A program made the translations under genes and the position numbers. The notes under the pieces are model-generated. The model did not search any database and was not told the origin of the DNA. It was given only the letters and a program-made list of their open reading frames with translations. A DNA stretch of 64,000 nt from assembly GCA_949825065.1 (NCBI GenBank), contig OX463859.1, forward strand, positions 19,431,499 through 19,495,498, given 5' to 3'. Positions 23,162-34,379 of this stretch are shown here, piece after piece (the first letter of the stretch is position 1; each line of letters begins with the position of its first letter). The DNA is from Odontocerum albicorne (Eukaryota; Arthropoda; Insecta; Trichoptera; Odontoceridae).

Positions 23162-23960
23162 GTGAAAGATTTAGATTTTTCTTCTCTAATGCAGACAATT
23201 AATAAGGTAGGCCATACAACTAAAATATTTCAAGAATGTTCATCCGAATCAAAAAGGAGAAAAGTACGTGATTTGGTTACCAGCTACGAGAAGGAAGAAT
23301 TGACATATGAAGCTGCAGTTAGTAGTCGAGTCAGTGGTAGACGTGATGGGGCAAATTCAATACAAGATATGTTGACTGCATCACCAAGAAGAGCAACGAG
23401 TTATAAAAAGGCCAAGAAACAAATTTTCCCAACTCCAACACAAAATGTTTACTCCCCAGAAGAAGCTTTAGCATTGTTCAATGCAAACAAATTTACGGTA
23501 ATGTAGTATAAAAATATCCAACAGGAAGCTTCTGAAAGAGGTTTCAATTTATATCCATCATATGATCGGGTTTTAGAAGAGAAAAAAACAATTTTTATCC
23601 AGAAGTAGAGTACATAATTGTAACATATATTTTAAACAGCAAAATTTGAAAATTACGCTAAGGAAACAAAAATGTTATACATGTCATTATACTCGTGGTA
23701 CAATATGCCTGCAGTGTTGCACAAAATATTGATGCACGGTGCTGAGATCATCGATTCTTCTTTGATTCCTATTGGACTGAAGAGGCATCAGAGGCCAAAA
23801 GTAAAGAAATTAGAAAAATTAGGCAAAATCACACTTTAAACATCAAACTTCACGTGTTAGGACAAATAACGATTTATTTAAATATTTATTAGTTTCTTCT
23901 GATCCGTAACATAAATAAATCTTATTAGAAAAATTGCCAAAATAGTTAAACATGTGTATG
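23162..23960 (+). pseudogene. Decayed gene of an uncharacterised repetitive arthropod protein family
   Basis: An open frame of 114 codons (23162-23506) carries SESKRRKVRDLVTSYEKEEL and later YSPEEALALF. It continues past a TAG stop into GFNLYPSYDRVLEEKK (about 23550), then shifts frame to FYPEVEYI. After about 40 bp comes ETKMLYMSLYSWYNMP, LHKILMHGAEIIDSSLIPIG (about 23715-23775), then in another frame TEEASEAKSKEIRKIR, and finally NDLFKYLLVSSDP (about 23870). From memory this matches the two ends of a long multicopy arthropod protein of unknown function, with the large middle part deleted. Stop codons and at least three frameshifts rule out function. Confidence 0.7.
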
Positions 23961-23964
23961 AAAG

Positions 23965-24535
23965 CTATTTTCTAATGCTATTAAAAAAACGTTATTTTTG
24001 TATATATTTTTTATAATTATAATATAAGTTTTAAGTTTTTAACGTTTCTAAATTTGTCTTATTCTCAATATATTTGATAAAGTAAAAACCTATTATGAAA
24101 TCAAAAACCATTTGTTTATACAATAATTATTAGATGGTTTAAGATCTGAATATATGTTTTTCGGAAGTTTTATAAGCTGCGTATCACATTTTTTCATGTA
24201 AAACTCTTTCAAACGAAAGGTTGTAGCAGATTAAACCTGCCGATCGTCTTGTAATTTTGAGTTTTAGCTAAACATACTGTGTATTTGCTGAAGTGCAATA
24301 GCTTACACACAACACAATTATAGTCGCATAGGCGTCTGTAAGATGGCAAACATTTATACTCGATCAAAAGAGATATTTTATCACTTGTCTTCATTGACAA
24401 CTAAAACATTCAATATATTTTAATCCATTACTGGTTATTAATCATGCTGGTTCAAAAGGAGTTGAGTCAAATGACTCTTCACTGTATCATCTGGATTAAT
24501 TGATTTTATTTTTGATATTTACATTTATGTAAGAT
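23965..24535. other. Unassigned AT-rich stretch
   Basis: No repeat or gene recognised. A 63-codon minus frame (24209-24400) is probably chance. Confidence 0.4.
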
Positions 24536-24541
24536 AATTTT

Positions 24542-24790
24542 TTAATGCGATGGTTGGAGGTGGGGTGAAACCTTGAGGATGATCAATCGGGGGCGTTTGT
24601 GAGTATACTGGGTGGTCATATCATAATCTGTTGGAAAGTTAATAGAGGGGTTGAAGTGGATGGCTAATTTTTCGTTAAAACGCTCGAACAGGTGGACGAT
24701 GAATTCATGTATCGTGGAAATACCTGCGACGCACAATATTCGGATTGACCAATCTAGAGGGACAAAATTATTTTTCATGTCATTTGACAT
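24542..24790 (-). mobile_element. Jockey-superfamily LINE C-terminal fragment
   Basis: An 82-codon minus frame contains WSIRILCVAGISTIHEFI and HLFERFNEKLAIHFNPSINF. This is the typical C-terminus of Jockey-type ORF2 proteins (W.VRN...H..L.I..I.EFI, then the kL..H.NP.. end). The upstream RT is missing. Confidence 0.78.
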
Positions 24791-25099
24791 AATTATGTTA
24801 CATTTTAATAATTAGAGGCTTAGAAAATATAATATAAATAAGATTTGTACTTAAGAATAAATTAGATTAGTACTTAAGATGTAAATTTGTACATATGTCA
24901 GTAAAGCATTTGGCAATTTTTTTAATTATAGATTACTTTATTAAATAAAATAAAAAACTAAAAAGAACGTTGTTTATTAACATGTATTTGTGTTCTTAGA
25001 TTCGTCTTTCTAAAGGGTATTTCAAATTGAGCGGTTTTTAAATTATTTTTTTTCTTGAAGAAAACACAATTTGCCAACACAAAAAAACAATATCCATCC

Positions 25100-25330
25100 A
25101 CCTCTTGCAGCTCCACAGATATCCTCTCTTTCTTTTGTCAAAATTTTCGATAACATTTTGGCATAATTACGGTTCTTACTCACCAATGACGCGAATAATT
25201 TCGTCCTTCAGCTCAGGAATCGATCGGGGATCATTCTTATAGACCTGGCTTTTCACATAACCCCAGAGAAAATATTTCAACGGTGTCAGATCACATGATC
25301 TTGGTGGCTAATTAACATCATCGTTTCCGT
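25100..25330 (-). mobile_element. Mariner-like transposase C-terminal relic
   Basis: The minus strand from about 25306 reads PRSCDLTPLKYFLWGYVKSQ, then VYKNDPRSIPELKDEIIRVI, then a stop near 25177. The block (P.RS.DLTPL.(F/Y)FLWG..K) is typical of mariner-type DDE transposases. It shares nucleotide sequence with the 18.8-19.5 kb relic. N-terminal domains and inverted repeats are absent. Confidence 0.8.
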
Positions 25331-25334
25331 AGAT

Positions 25335-26185
25335 TACAATACGTAAAATAATTTAACAATTTGAACGCGTTGTTGTATTGTATACGACTCCATTTTTATA
25401 AATGTCATACATTACACATCTCAAATGTCACAAGACCCAGGCAAGTTCGCGACGCAATCTGTGTTTTATCCAAGAATTTAAAAAAACGCTCAATTTGGTG
25501 GACCTTTTATTAACACAATCAGTATTGTGATAGTTAAAATAATGTTAAGAAGAGCCTCATTATTTTTTTCATATAACATCATACAAACCCAACCCCGTTA
25601 TTAAAAAAATCGTTAAAATAAGTATTAATTTGGTTCCAATCATTCACTTTGAATGCGGACTGCCAGTATATGATCAGTCTAAACGTAAACAAACAGTATT
25701 TCAATTATTCAAATCTCAAGCTTCCATGTATATTAAAATTATCTTTATAAATAAATAAATCTTGCCTTGGTTGTGAAAATTTGAGATAATTGAATAAATG
25801 TCTTCATCATAGAAGGAACTGTGAAGATAAGTTATTCGATTACATCACACACGTTTTGAGTTGTTGCGCAATTTATTTCGTATTTTCCTTCAAAATACAA
25901 CTGAAATTCAAAGAGACATGACATAATTGGTTCAGGTTTTGAGACTACTTTTTGTTACCAAAAATTTGAAAAAAAAAAACTTATAAACATTTTATTTTCT
26001 TTTGATGTTTTCTAGCATTAAGTTTATTTTTATTCGGCGTTAAGGGCTTTAAGAGTTCGTACCGCATGTTTTGATGACCTTCGTCACCTACTTGGTGAGA
26101 CCCTTGTATGGTAAAACAGTTCATATTTTGGTATCTCACAAATAAAGCTCACAGAGTTTGTGAGTGATGAAAGAGTTTTACACAC
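25335..26185. other. Unassigned AT-rich stretch
   Basis: No recognisable element. Confidence 0.4.
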
Positions 26186-26189
26186 CATG

Positions 26190-26545
26190 ATTCGTCGTTG
26201 TCGTTGTTGGGCCTTGAAGTCGAGGACCCCTTCGCTATCCCAACGTCGTCAGATGGAAAACGAAGCTGTACCGTTGAATATTTTTAAGCGAGTGGTGTAC
26301 CATTGTACACCAACTACACCGCTGTATTGAATCCGATGGCCCACCGAAGTGAGATAATCGAAGCACACCGGCTTTTTTCTCTTTTTTGAATGAATATGTG
26401 TGACCGAAGTCATAGGTAACATTATACCCTCAAATACTAGGTGGAAAAAATGCCTTTGTTATTCAATGCAGTAGCACAGCATGGGGTTTGAACAGGTGAC
26501 ATTCTCTATGGAAGTCCAGACCGTTACTGCTCCGCCATGCACCTC
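26190..26545 (-). mobile_element. tRNA-derived SINE/composite, family S-B
   Basis: Same order as the 12.4-12.96 kb copy: distal CTTGAAGTCGAGGACCCC and TTCGCTATCCCAACGTC, then GACCGAAGTCATAGGTAAC, TCAAATACTAGGTGGAAAAA, and the tRNA-like end GGGGTTTGAACAGGTGAC with AGTCCAGACCGTTAC. The head is at the right, so the element is on the minus strand. Confidence 0.72.
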
Positions 26546-26549
26546 ACGG

Positions 26550-27565
26550 CAATGCACATCATGATCAACTCTACAACTATTTACACATGATCCATAACAC
26601 CACAGTTCTACATCAACCATCAATACCTTACATACGAGGAACTCAACACAAATCTAGATTATCACGGTAAAACATGAGATTGGGATACAAAGTGCAAAAA
26701 GAAAATTCCTACTTTTGTCAAACTTTTGTACATTATTTATATTGCATGCATAATTCAATTCATTTACGCAAAAAAAAAATATACTTGGATTATTGAGGAG
26801 ATACTTTGTTATAACAATTAATTTGTTTATTTCTTTCATCAGAAATATTTCCTATATTTTCGGGACATTTAATGACTTTAATATTTAAAACGCTATAAGA
26901 CATATACGAGTATTGCTGGAAGCTCAATTAGCGGATTGAAAGCTCAATTAACACGACCGAGACAGTGTTGCTCTCAGCTACATTTTTCAATATGTCAAGA
27001 TCACAAAGTCTTTACCTGCTCTTGTTTATGTGGCTTTGTGATTAGTTTACGAACTTACTATCAAGACATTATGCCAGAAGGTCCTTTTTCTTCTTTATTA
27101 ATTATTGTATTATAATTATGTCCAGTAGTTCTGCATTTGATCTTAAAACGTTCTTGGTGTTAAATATATTTTGAAATGGCGCCATTTAATGGTATCTGAG
27201 TGAAAATTCCATTTTTTCTCGATCCCTCCGACATTGTGTCGACAAAGTAGTTTTACACATCCACAAAATATAAAAGCAAGCTTCACCCTTTAAGGAACAG
27301 GAGAAAGCTTGTTCTTTTCAGAATGCACTCAAATGGGACCTCTAGTGTGATTTAGAAATCTGTGATTGCTTGCCCATTCTCTGCTCTATTTGTTTTTTGT
27401 GCTACTTTTAATCAAATAATTTATTTCTCTGTTTTGTAAAAAGTTTGAACATTTATTTTATCGTATCTGTGCTTGTATGTATTTGTATTTTGGTATGCGT
27501 TTAAATTTTTTAAAGACGTTTGCATATGTGTGTAAATTTTGTTTATAATTATTTCAACTATTTGT
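26550..27565. other. Unassigned AT-rich stretch
   Basis: No gene. It contains one TACGAGTA octamer (26905-26912). Confidence 0.4.
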
Positions 27566-27569
27566 TGTT

Positions 27570-27735
27570 TTGTATTATATTACACTTTCGTTATATACAG
27601 TACACGCTGGCAAAGAGTTGCCATAAGCCAATCTCTTCGAACCGACTGAAAAGGTTTTTTACCACTTATATGTGAAAATCTGACTGAAATCCTTTGTAAA
27701 ATCTGGATAAAAATTGGAATAGAACCCAACCCTTT
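27570..27735 (-). mobile_element. tRNA-derived SINE, family S-A (3' part)
   Basis: ACACTTTCGTTATATACAGT, TTGCCATAAGCCAATCTCTT and GAAAATCTGACTGAAATC are the complement of the S-A body and 3' end. The tRNA-like head is lost after about 27735. Confidence 0.75.
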
Positions 27736-27954
27736 TAAAAAGTTTAATTACCTAATTTATAAAACTTGATTTTTAAATTTATTTGAAATATCGAAAATAT
27801 TAATCTTACAATATACGATTACATTAATCTGATCTGCGAGAAATAGGATTCTTTCGGTTCAATTCGATCTTGAAAATAAAATTCTATGGGAGATTACGTT
27901 AAGCGGATTGATTCGTCTTAATTTCGCTTACTCAGTGCTGAGTATCGTGGTCCT

Positions 27955-28310
27955 CTGCTATTCCTTAAACTAGGTGCACCACCTATCTCCATCCCTTTTA
28001 GTCCTGAATGCAGTTATAGCGACCGTGCGTGCGGTCACTGAACCCGCTAAGGCGACCCTTGCCCGCCGAGACAGCGCCGGGCGAAGGTCACCCGCGCGGT
28101 CATTGAACTCACTAGTAGCGAAGAGCGAGACACCGATATATCTCTTGCCTCTCCTGCAGACCGTAGAATGAAATGTATATAGAACGTGCAACAATAAACA
28201 TGTGTCCAGCGGAAGCGAGACAGCGACATGTTCTGCGCCGTTCTATACATTATAAATACAGACGCTTACAATAAACTTTCTCTTTACTTATTCCGATCTC
28301 GACGACTTTT
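27955..28310. other. GC- and CpG-rich island, unidentified
   Basis: A sharp local rise in GC with many CpGs (GCGACCGTGCGTGCGGTCAC, GCCCGCCGAGACAGCGCCGG). GCGGTCA(C/T)TGAAC occurs twice. Then follow TATAAATACAGACG and two AATAAA motifs (28193, 28271). It could be the LTR or regulatory end of an unrecognised retroelement, or a promoter. Open frames on both strands are short and overlapping and are not called. Confidence 0.4.
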
Positions 28311-28429
28311 ATTCAAACAAACCTTAATCCTTCTATGCGAAATACAAGTCCCTAAACAGTGCTTAAAGGGGATTTGGAAAAACTGCGAAACGTGGCTGGG
28401 TATATCCTCAATCGTGTTGTATTATTTTG

Positions 28430-28590
28430 CACATTCGTTGTATATAGTATAACCTGGCGAGCTTATTGCCATGTACCTGAAGTTAAAACCATATTGATTA
28501 ATTTAAAAAATACGGTACCAAAGCGTTCAAACCCGCAACGTCCGGGTCGGAAGTCAAATGTCTTACGTACTAGGCCATAGAGGTCGCCGT
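28430..28590 (-). mobile_element. tRNA-derived SINE, family S-A
   Basis: The minus-strand head has GACCTCTATGGCCTAGTACG, then CCGACCCGGACGTTGCGGGT with a B-box GCGGGTTTGAACGC. The body ends in GCAATAAGCTCGCCAGG and the 3' end complement of TTCGTTGTATATAGTATAAC. Confidence 0.8.
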
Positions 28591-28739
28591 TAAATTCCGT
28601 CTTAAAGTAATTGTTTTAAATAAGACCATATAAAGCAATATATGGTATTTTTTATATCCGAACCTTAAAGTGGGATCCCGCTTGGTTTTCGAGGACTTTG
28701 AAATACCTTTTTGAACTGTTATTTATACATTTAGGCGGC

Positions 28740-28820
28740 TTATCATATATTGACTCATATAATCGCAAAATGACTTTAACTTGGTGGAACAAATCATCCT
28801 AGTTCGGCTTTATTACCTAT
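28740..28820. repeat. Dispersed repeat shared with 63312-63385
   Basis: TTGACTCATATAAT, GACTTTAA(C/T)TTG and CAAATCATC(C/T)TAGTT occur in the same order and orientation at both sites over about 70 bp. Confidence 0.6.
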
Positions 28821-28944
28821 TATAAGAAAAATGCTTGCACAAAGTACGGTGGATCGCGACTTCCAATCACGGGATACCTCCCGTAAAAAGACTGCGATAC
28901 TGAAAATAACTAGAACAGTTATATGACGCGTCAAGCCCTCCAGT

Positions 28945-28990
28945 CTCCTGAAATTTACTGAAAATAACTAAAATCAGTAAATTTCAGGAG
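28945..28990. repeat. Perfect 17-bp hairpin
   Basis: CTCCTGAAATTTACTGA (28945-28961) and its exact complement (28974-28990) enclose a 12-nt loop. The neighbouring TACTGAAAATAACTA is itself a local repeat (about 28908 and 28955). Confidence 0.85.
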
Positions 28991-29509
28991 ATAAGTGCGC
29001 CTGATTCTACTATCCAAGTAGCCTTTAAATAAGAAAAAAAATCTCCAACTTAACGATGTCGACTAAATTGAATTGTTTTAAATTAGTCGTTAGTTTGAAA
29101 AAAAAGTTTTGATAAATTTAACATAAAGACAAATAAATTGATTTGAATAAATTATGAATTCCTCTTCGGTATCGATTCTTTAAGAGGTTCACTTCATTGT
29201 TTGTCGTTTAATGTAATTGCTTAAAACATTTTTATTTTCTTTTTAAATTTACCATATTAAGTGTTTACATTCTATTTTCTTTCCCTTAAAATTTGTTTCA
29301 AAATCATTATACTATATTTGAACTTCACTTTTATATTTTTTCTTAGTATTTAATGTAATTGGGCTAAACCGGTATAAAATGTTGAAGAAAATAAAATAAA
29401 TAAATATATATAAGGATATCTCAGTTGACACGGTCAGTAAAAATCATTATGTAAACCCAATAGCATGTAATCAAGTCACTTGACATACCGATATAGAAGC
29501 TTTTAGATA

Positions 29510-29650
29510 ACGTCCTGCAGGATCTTAGAAGGTTGGAAGTGAAGGACAACTGGGAGAAAACAGGGAATGACCGATTGGCTTGGAGAAAAATCGTCCTGTA
29601 TGCTCGAGTTTAAGAGAAGTGTTATGGCCATCTAAGGTACAAGGAATTAT
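29510..29650 (+). mobile_element. LINE C-terminal fragment
   Basis: The plus strand reads DLRRLEVKDNWEKTGNDRLA, then WRKIVLYARV, stop. This is the W...A.DR..W..IV..A pattern that ends many LINE proteins. No flanking element could be traced. Confidence 0.6.
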
Positions 29651-30229
29651 AACAAAGTTTATCTAAGTTTAAAAAAAACAATAGTTTCAAGCCTTCTTAA
29701 TGAGGTTTCACAGCTTTTATTTTTAAAGTAAATCTTATGGAGACCAAAGTGTAATAACTCATATTTACTTAAAAAAATATTTTTTAAATTTGCGCTCTGC
29801 ACAGATTTATTCTTATAGGTTTTATTAATATAAAAATAATGAACAAATTTGTAAGTAAATACTTTTTATTAAGCAGACGTTTTTTTAGGAAAAAAAGTTC
29901 TAGCCAAAATGAATAAATTACCATTAAACACTAAACAAGGCAGATGTTCTAATAAGAATGTCCTTTTTACTCTCTGGAAACTTATGGGGCTAACTCACCC
30001 CCTTGACACGCAAGTTTCCCCCTTCCCGTGTCCGTGGCCCCTATATTATAAGGCATAAAGTCGAGTGCACGTTTATACCATAAGTTCGGTCCGCGAAGGA
30101 ATGCGAATAGTCTGAATTGCGAACACAATCGAGCTGTACAAAGCAATATTGAAATAGGGGGTACGCAACAATTGGTTTTGTCATTCATTTAATTTTTTTT
30201 TTATTATCATCAAAAATGAAGTCAGTATA

Positions 30230-30450
30230 CAAGTCAGAAGAGAAAAATGTATGTGGAATACCTAGACGGAGAAAATGTGACTGAATCAAATGAAACAGAT
30301 TTTGTATGAAGGTAAAGATTGTGCATGGCGAGATGTATGAATATGGAGAAGGCAAAAATTGTGTGGTTTATTAGAAAGATATAGAGACGTATTTTCTTTA
30401 CTTAGGCAGCAAGTGATATGGGGTGATTTATGCATGTATGTAGTGTTTCG
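30230..30450 (+). mobile_element. LINE 3'-end fragment (family L-A)
   Basis: ATGTGGAATACCTAGACGGA, ACTGAATCAAATGAAACAGA, TGCATGGCGAGATGTATGAA and the TTTATGCATGTATGTAG end align closely with the 7.8-8.2 kb copy. Frames are broken. Confidence 0.72.
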
Positions 30451-31359
30451 AGCTCTATACATAACTTTTGTATCCCCAATTTAATTTGTTATTTTTAGTA
30501 AGACGGTATCTTTTCATTTATAACATATGTGCCTCTTTTAAAATAAATTTGATACAATATAAATGAAACCCTTTTTTTTTGTTTCTAAAAAAACTTCTTT
30601 TTCTCATGAACGTACCTGTTAAAATCGTCTTAATATTTTAGAAAGGAAATAAAATGTAGAATAATAAAGACAGAAAAAATATGCGGACTATACTGGAAAC
30701 AAAATAAATTTGATGGAATAAATATCGTTGTTATTTAATAGTATTTCATTGTTTAAATTTTTATTGCATGTCGTATGATAATTGCGAAATATAGTATTTA
30801 ATGATTTGATGATGTTAATTTTTGGTTAATGTTCGTTTTCTCGAGTAACATTTCAATGAGATCGATCTTCTTAGTATTAAAAATGTTCAAATAAAACCAA
30901 AATTACTGTCGAAAATGGAAAAGTAACATTATTTCTGTAGTGCGGTCAATTTGCTCGTAAGATCCAACGATTTGCCAATGATCATGACTGTTCTTAATAA
31001 AACATAACGAACTAAAATATGTTGATGTATTTTATATACACTATCTAGTCTTTCATGTACATAATTCTTACATATACAATAAATTTTATAAATGTTTAAG
31101 ATTTATAAAGTTAAGAACCCCTGTGATATGGAGTCAATAAAACAAAACGCGCATTGCTTCGGTTCCCTTATTGCGGAAGTATAGTCCCCGCAGCGCCATC
31201 TATAATCAGGGGCCGGACATGGCCTACATATTTTTTAAGCCTCTTCTCAACTTATTGAAAAAAGGATGTTATATGTGGGCCTTGAACAAAAACAGATATA
31301 TTTTCCTTTTGAATTTAAGGAGAAACAAGTAATATTTATTTATGTTATTATTAAAATAG

Positions 31360-31605
31360 ACCGAGGTAAACGTGGTTGGACCAAGTCGACAAGACTTTGA
31401 AAGGAAGTAAAGTAAAAGTATGAATAATTGATGATTGTGCATGATGAGATGTACGAATGTGAAGGAAGTGACAGTTGTATGGTTTGATTGAATATATTAA
31501 AAATGTGTTATTTTTATCTACCCTGCAAGGGACGCGCCGTGATATGTATGTATTTTTATCTACCCTGCAAGGGGCGCGTCGTGATATGTATGTACGAGTA
31601 TTTAA
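31360..31605 (+). mobile_element. LINE 3'-end fragment (family L-A) with duplicated terminus
   Basis: ACGTGGTTGGACCAAGTCGA, TGTGCATGATGAGATGTACG and two tandem copies of the terminus, TTTTTATCTACCCTGCAAGG to GTGATATGTATGTA, about 50 bp apart (31512 and 31551). The second copy ends in TACGAGTA (31593-31600) where the first has plain TA followed by T's. Confidence 0.78.
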
Positions 31606-31609
31606 ATAT

Positions 31610-31815
31610 TTTTTTATTGTGTTTATTTTTCGATAACTGGTCTAATCGACCGCAATTACCGCAACACGTGTTTCTACCTCCTATCTCTTTAGGAGGTAGA
31701 GGCACATGTTGCGGTATTTGTTAGGCTCTTGTTTGTTATGAGAGCAATACTTATATCCAATTCGTGATATAATTTATTGGATGTGTGTTATTGATTGGCA
31801 TTGACCCAAGGGGAA
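31610..31815. repeat. Hairpin-bearing dispersed repeat, family R-C copy 1
   Basis: TACCGCAACACGTGTTTCTA with CCTCC, then a 10-nt loop, then GGAGGTAGAGGCACATGTTG with CGGTA: a 25-bp stem with three mismatches. It is followed by TTTGTTATGAGAGCAATACT and ATTGACCCAA. Related sequence lies at 39.52-39.67 and 55.56-55.79 kb. Confidence 0.7.
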
Positions 31816-32077
31816 AAAATAACAAATGGTGATCATTTTTTATTTTATCTTATGTTTTTACGTATCACCGCTGTTTAAAAACTCATCGTTTAACATTTAT
31901 GAAAAATATAAGTTCACCAGTGTTTCACTCTCGATTTTCCTTTTTTCTTAAGTATTTCTTCCCTTTGATTGATTGATGATGCCTCAGTTTTATCTCTTAA
32001 TTTATTATATATATTGTTCGAAGAATTGTGTAAATTTAAATTATATATTTTTCGACCATGTGACTTTCTTTATTTCT

Positions 32078-32145
32078 TTATATTGTTTGGTTGATTGGAA
32101 GAGATTGTCACATGGCACAAAGCCCCCCAGATTGTCATAAAATTA
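32078..32145 (+). mobile_element. SINE S-A fragment
   Basis: GGTTGATTGGAAGAGATTGT, CACATGGCACAAAGCC and CCAGATTGT match the middle of the S-A body at 20.46-20.52 kb. The head and terminal part are missing. Confidence 0.55.
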
Positions 32146-32149
32146 CGTG

Positions 32150-33040
32150 AAAAATAAACTAAGCGAATTTACAAATTGTCCGTACTCCAATAAAATGGTA
32201 ACATTTAAGTTATAAGTGGAATAAAAAATATATATTCTTATATGAAAAACATGATGTACAATTTATGATGATTTTTTTACGTTATATACAATTTAATATA
32301 GTTTGACAAAAGAAATAAAAAACTTAGGTATACTTATTAAAAAAAATCATCAAACAACAATAGTTCAGATGAAAAAGGTTTGAAGAAGACCAATCAAGTA
32401 AAATGAAGAAAAAAAAAACACCTTTGCTGAGTTTTTTTTATGTTTTTCATTTTCTCTTATGGACGGTAGATATAGACAGTTGACGTCGGAGAAGAAAATT
32501 ATATTCTTGAAATGTAGAGCTGGAGATTGATGGAAAGAAATCCGTAGAAGGTAACGTGATGCAATATCTTCATTTTAGAGGGATTCTACAATATTTCGTA
32601 GTCCGGAACTTCTTGTAATTCAGTTTGTCATGGAATACGTTTCTTGTAGGTCTATCCGACAAAATGTTTTGTTCCATAGTGAAGGGTTGCAATAAATTAT
32701 TTGTACATCTTTTATGTATCAAAACTTCACAGATAAGGCAATCAATATGGATATTGTATGAACTTTCATGTGACGTTTACTACTAACAAGAGTAAAGTGA
32801 AAAAGTTGTTCTTGCCGGGAAGAATTGAGTAAATTGTATGGGTTTACTTTGTTATGGTGTTGGGTTCCTCTTGTTTCAGTTTTTCTTTTCTATTAGTAAT
32901 AATAATTAAAATACAGTTGATAAAGCGTCATTTAGAGAGCAAACTCTCCTCAACGGCGCTACACATCGCAAATTGAACTTATCATTGTTGACATATTAAA
33001 AATATTGCAAAATAAATATATATAAATTGAGTATTAAAAT
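32150..33040. other. Unassigned AT-rich stretch
   Basis: No recognised element or gene. Confidence 0.4.
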
Positions 33041-33049
33041 ACAGAGGTG

Positions 33050-33182
33050 GTGGCTGTGGCTACATTATAGGTACTTTCCCACATCCGCATAAGTTAAAAA
33101 AACACATTTGCTTAGAAAACCGCAAAAAAATAACCAAAAGATGACGAACTACCAAAAAAAACCTTTATAGATCTTCCGACAT
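33050..33182. repeat. Dispersed repeat R-D, copy 2
   Basis: GTGGCTGTGGCTACATTATA, AGTTAAAAAAACACATTTG, GATGACGAACTACC and ATAGATCTTCCGACA parallel the 16.61-16.77 kb copy with about one difference in five bases. Confidence 0.6.
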
Positions 33183-33269
33183 GGTTTTTTTCATTTTTTT
33201 ATTAAACAAAGTAAATTATTGTACAAACATTTGTCAAGGCTATACCTGTATACAAATTTATTACTTAAC

Positions 33270-34375
33270 TAATCTTAATTATGTGCTATAATTTATGAAC
33301 TAACTTAATCTCATTTTCCTACATATCATTTTATTTTATTTTTTTTAATCTTAATATATGATTTCTTAGAAATAATTAACACCTACATACTACTTATAAC
33401 TAGATAACAATTTTTACACTAATTATTTAGCAAAAACAAGTCCACTCGTTCAGGCTACTTGTATTCCATCACATTCCCTCAGACCTTGGTCGTCCCAGCT
33501 AATACTGTAGGTGGACTAGTCAGGCAACGGATAATGCTTCGGGAGCTTGTGCTTATAACGGAAGGGTAGATCGGATTTACTCTCGTAAGTTCCCAGGACA
33601 GCGACTAAGGGATTGCTGTGATTTTTTTACTTTTATAGAACTTCACGGTCCAAGCGAGGATGTGGTGTTGTAGGGTTTCTTCTCGCTGTTCGGCGTGAAG
33701 TCGGGTAAGGTTTGTTCTGGGATGGGTGTTAAAAGATATCTTGAATGCCTTGTTCTGCACTCGCTGGAGTTTCAGGTGATCCGTGTTGCTCACACTACCC
33801 CAAACGGGTGCAGCATAGGTCAAGATAGGACGAATAAGGGTTTTATAGAGGAGGAGCTTATTTTTGGGTGAAAGGAAGCTGTGTCGATGAAATATCGAAC
33901 TGATAGCCCCTATGCCCTTGTGACCCTTCTGTCTGATGGTATTCAAATGGGGTTTCCCTGTCAGTTGCCGGTCGAGGTGAAGGCCGAGGTATTTAACCAC
34001 GTCCTTCCACTCAACCAGGCAACCACCGATGAATAAGGGCATCGACGACACTCTTTCCTTGATTTTGCAGGAGAACATGATGGCCTTAGTTTTGGCGTCA
34101 TTGATTTTGAGCCTCCAGTCCTGGTAGTATTTCTCAAGGATCTCAAGAGCAATCTGAAGACGGCGACCAGCTCGATCCACCTTGAGTGACGATGCGTAGC
34201 ATGCCGCATCGTCAGCAAAGAGTGCGAGCTTACAGTTTGGGGGAGTAGGAATGTCGTGTGTGTAGATGTTAAATATACATGGTCCAAGTATACTGCCTTG
34301 GGGGACACCCATAGGGATGGGCCTGGCGGATGACGTCTTCCGACATGTAATAGTAACACATTGGGTTTTAGGTTC
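33270..34375 (-). mobile_element. Jockey-like LINE, 5'-truncated
   Basis: This holds the largest LINE coding fragment in the window plus its 3' UTR. The 3' UTR (33270-33600 on the plus map) has GTAGGTGGACTAGTCAGGCA and ends near CTACATATCATTTTATTTTA. Two other copies of this 3' end lie at 13.9-14.2 kb and 57.25-57.77 kb, all on the minus strand. The 5' end is lost at about 34375. Confidence 0.9.
33605..34312 (-). pseudogene. Reverse transcriptase C-terminal half, Jockey-like
   Basis: An open frame of 235 codons on the minus strand. It starts at GVPQGSILGPCIFNIYTHDI (RT motif before the active site), then LALFADDAACYASS (FADD catalytic box, about residues 29-42), NDAKTKAIMFS, VVKYLGLHLDRQLT (about 105-118), LLLYKTLIRPILTYAAPVWG (about 152-171) and LKLQRVQNKAFK. 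Endonuclease and finger regions are missing, so it is dead. The remaining frame has no stops, so it inserted fairly recently. A second overlapping minus frame (33961-34359) is a shadow. Confidence 0.92.
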
Positions 34376-34379
34376 GGTA

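Noticed and set aside
23690..23697. TACTCGTG as another copy of the octamer footprint
   Set aside because: It lies within the YSWY codons of the decayed protein family, so it is inherited coding sequence, and the last base differs.
33961..34359. 132-codon second minus frame
   Set aside because: It overlaps the FADD-bearing reverse transcriptase frame and has no motif of its own.
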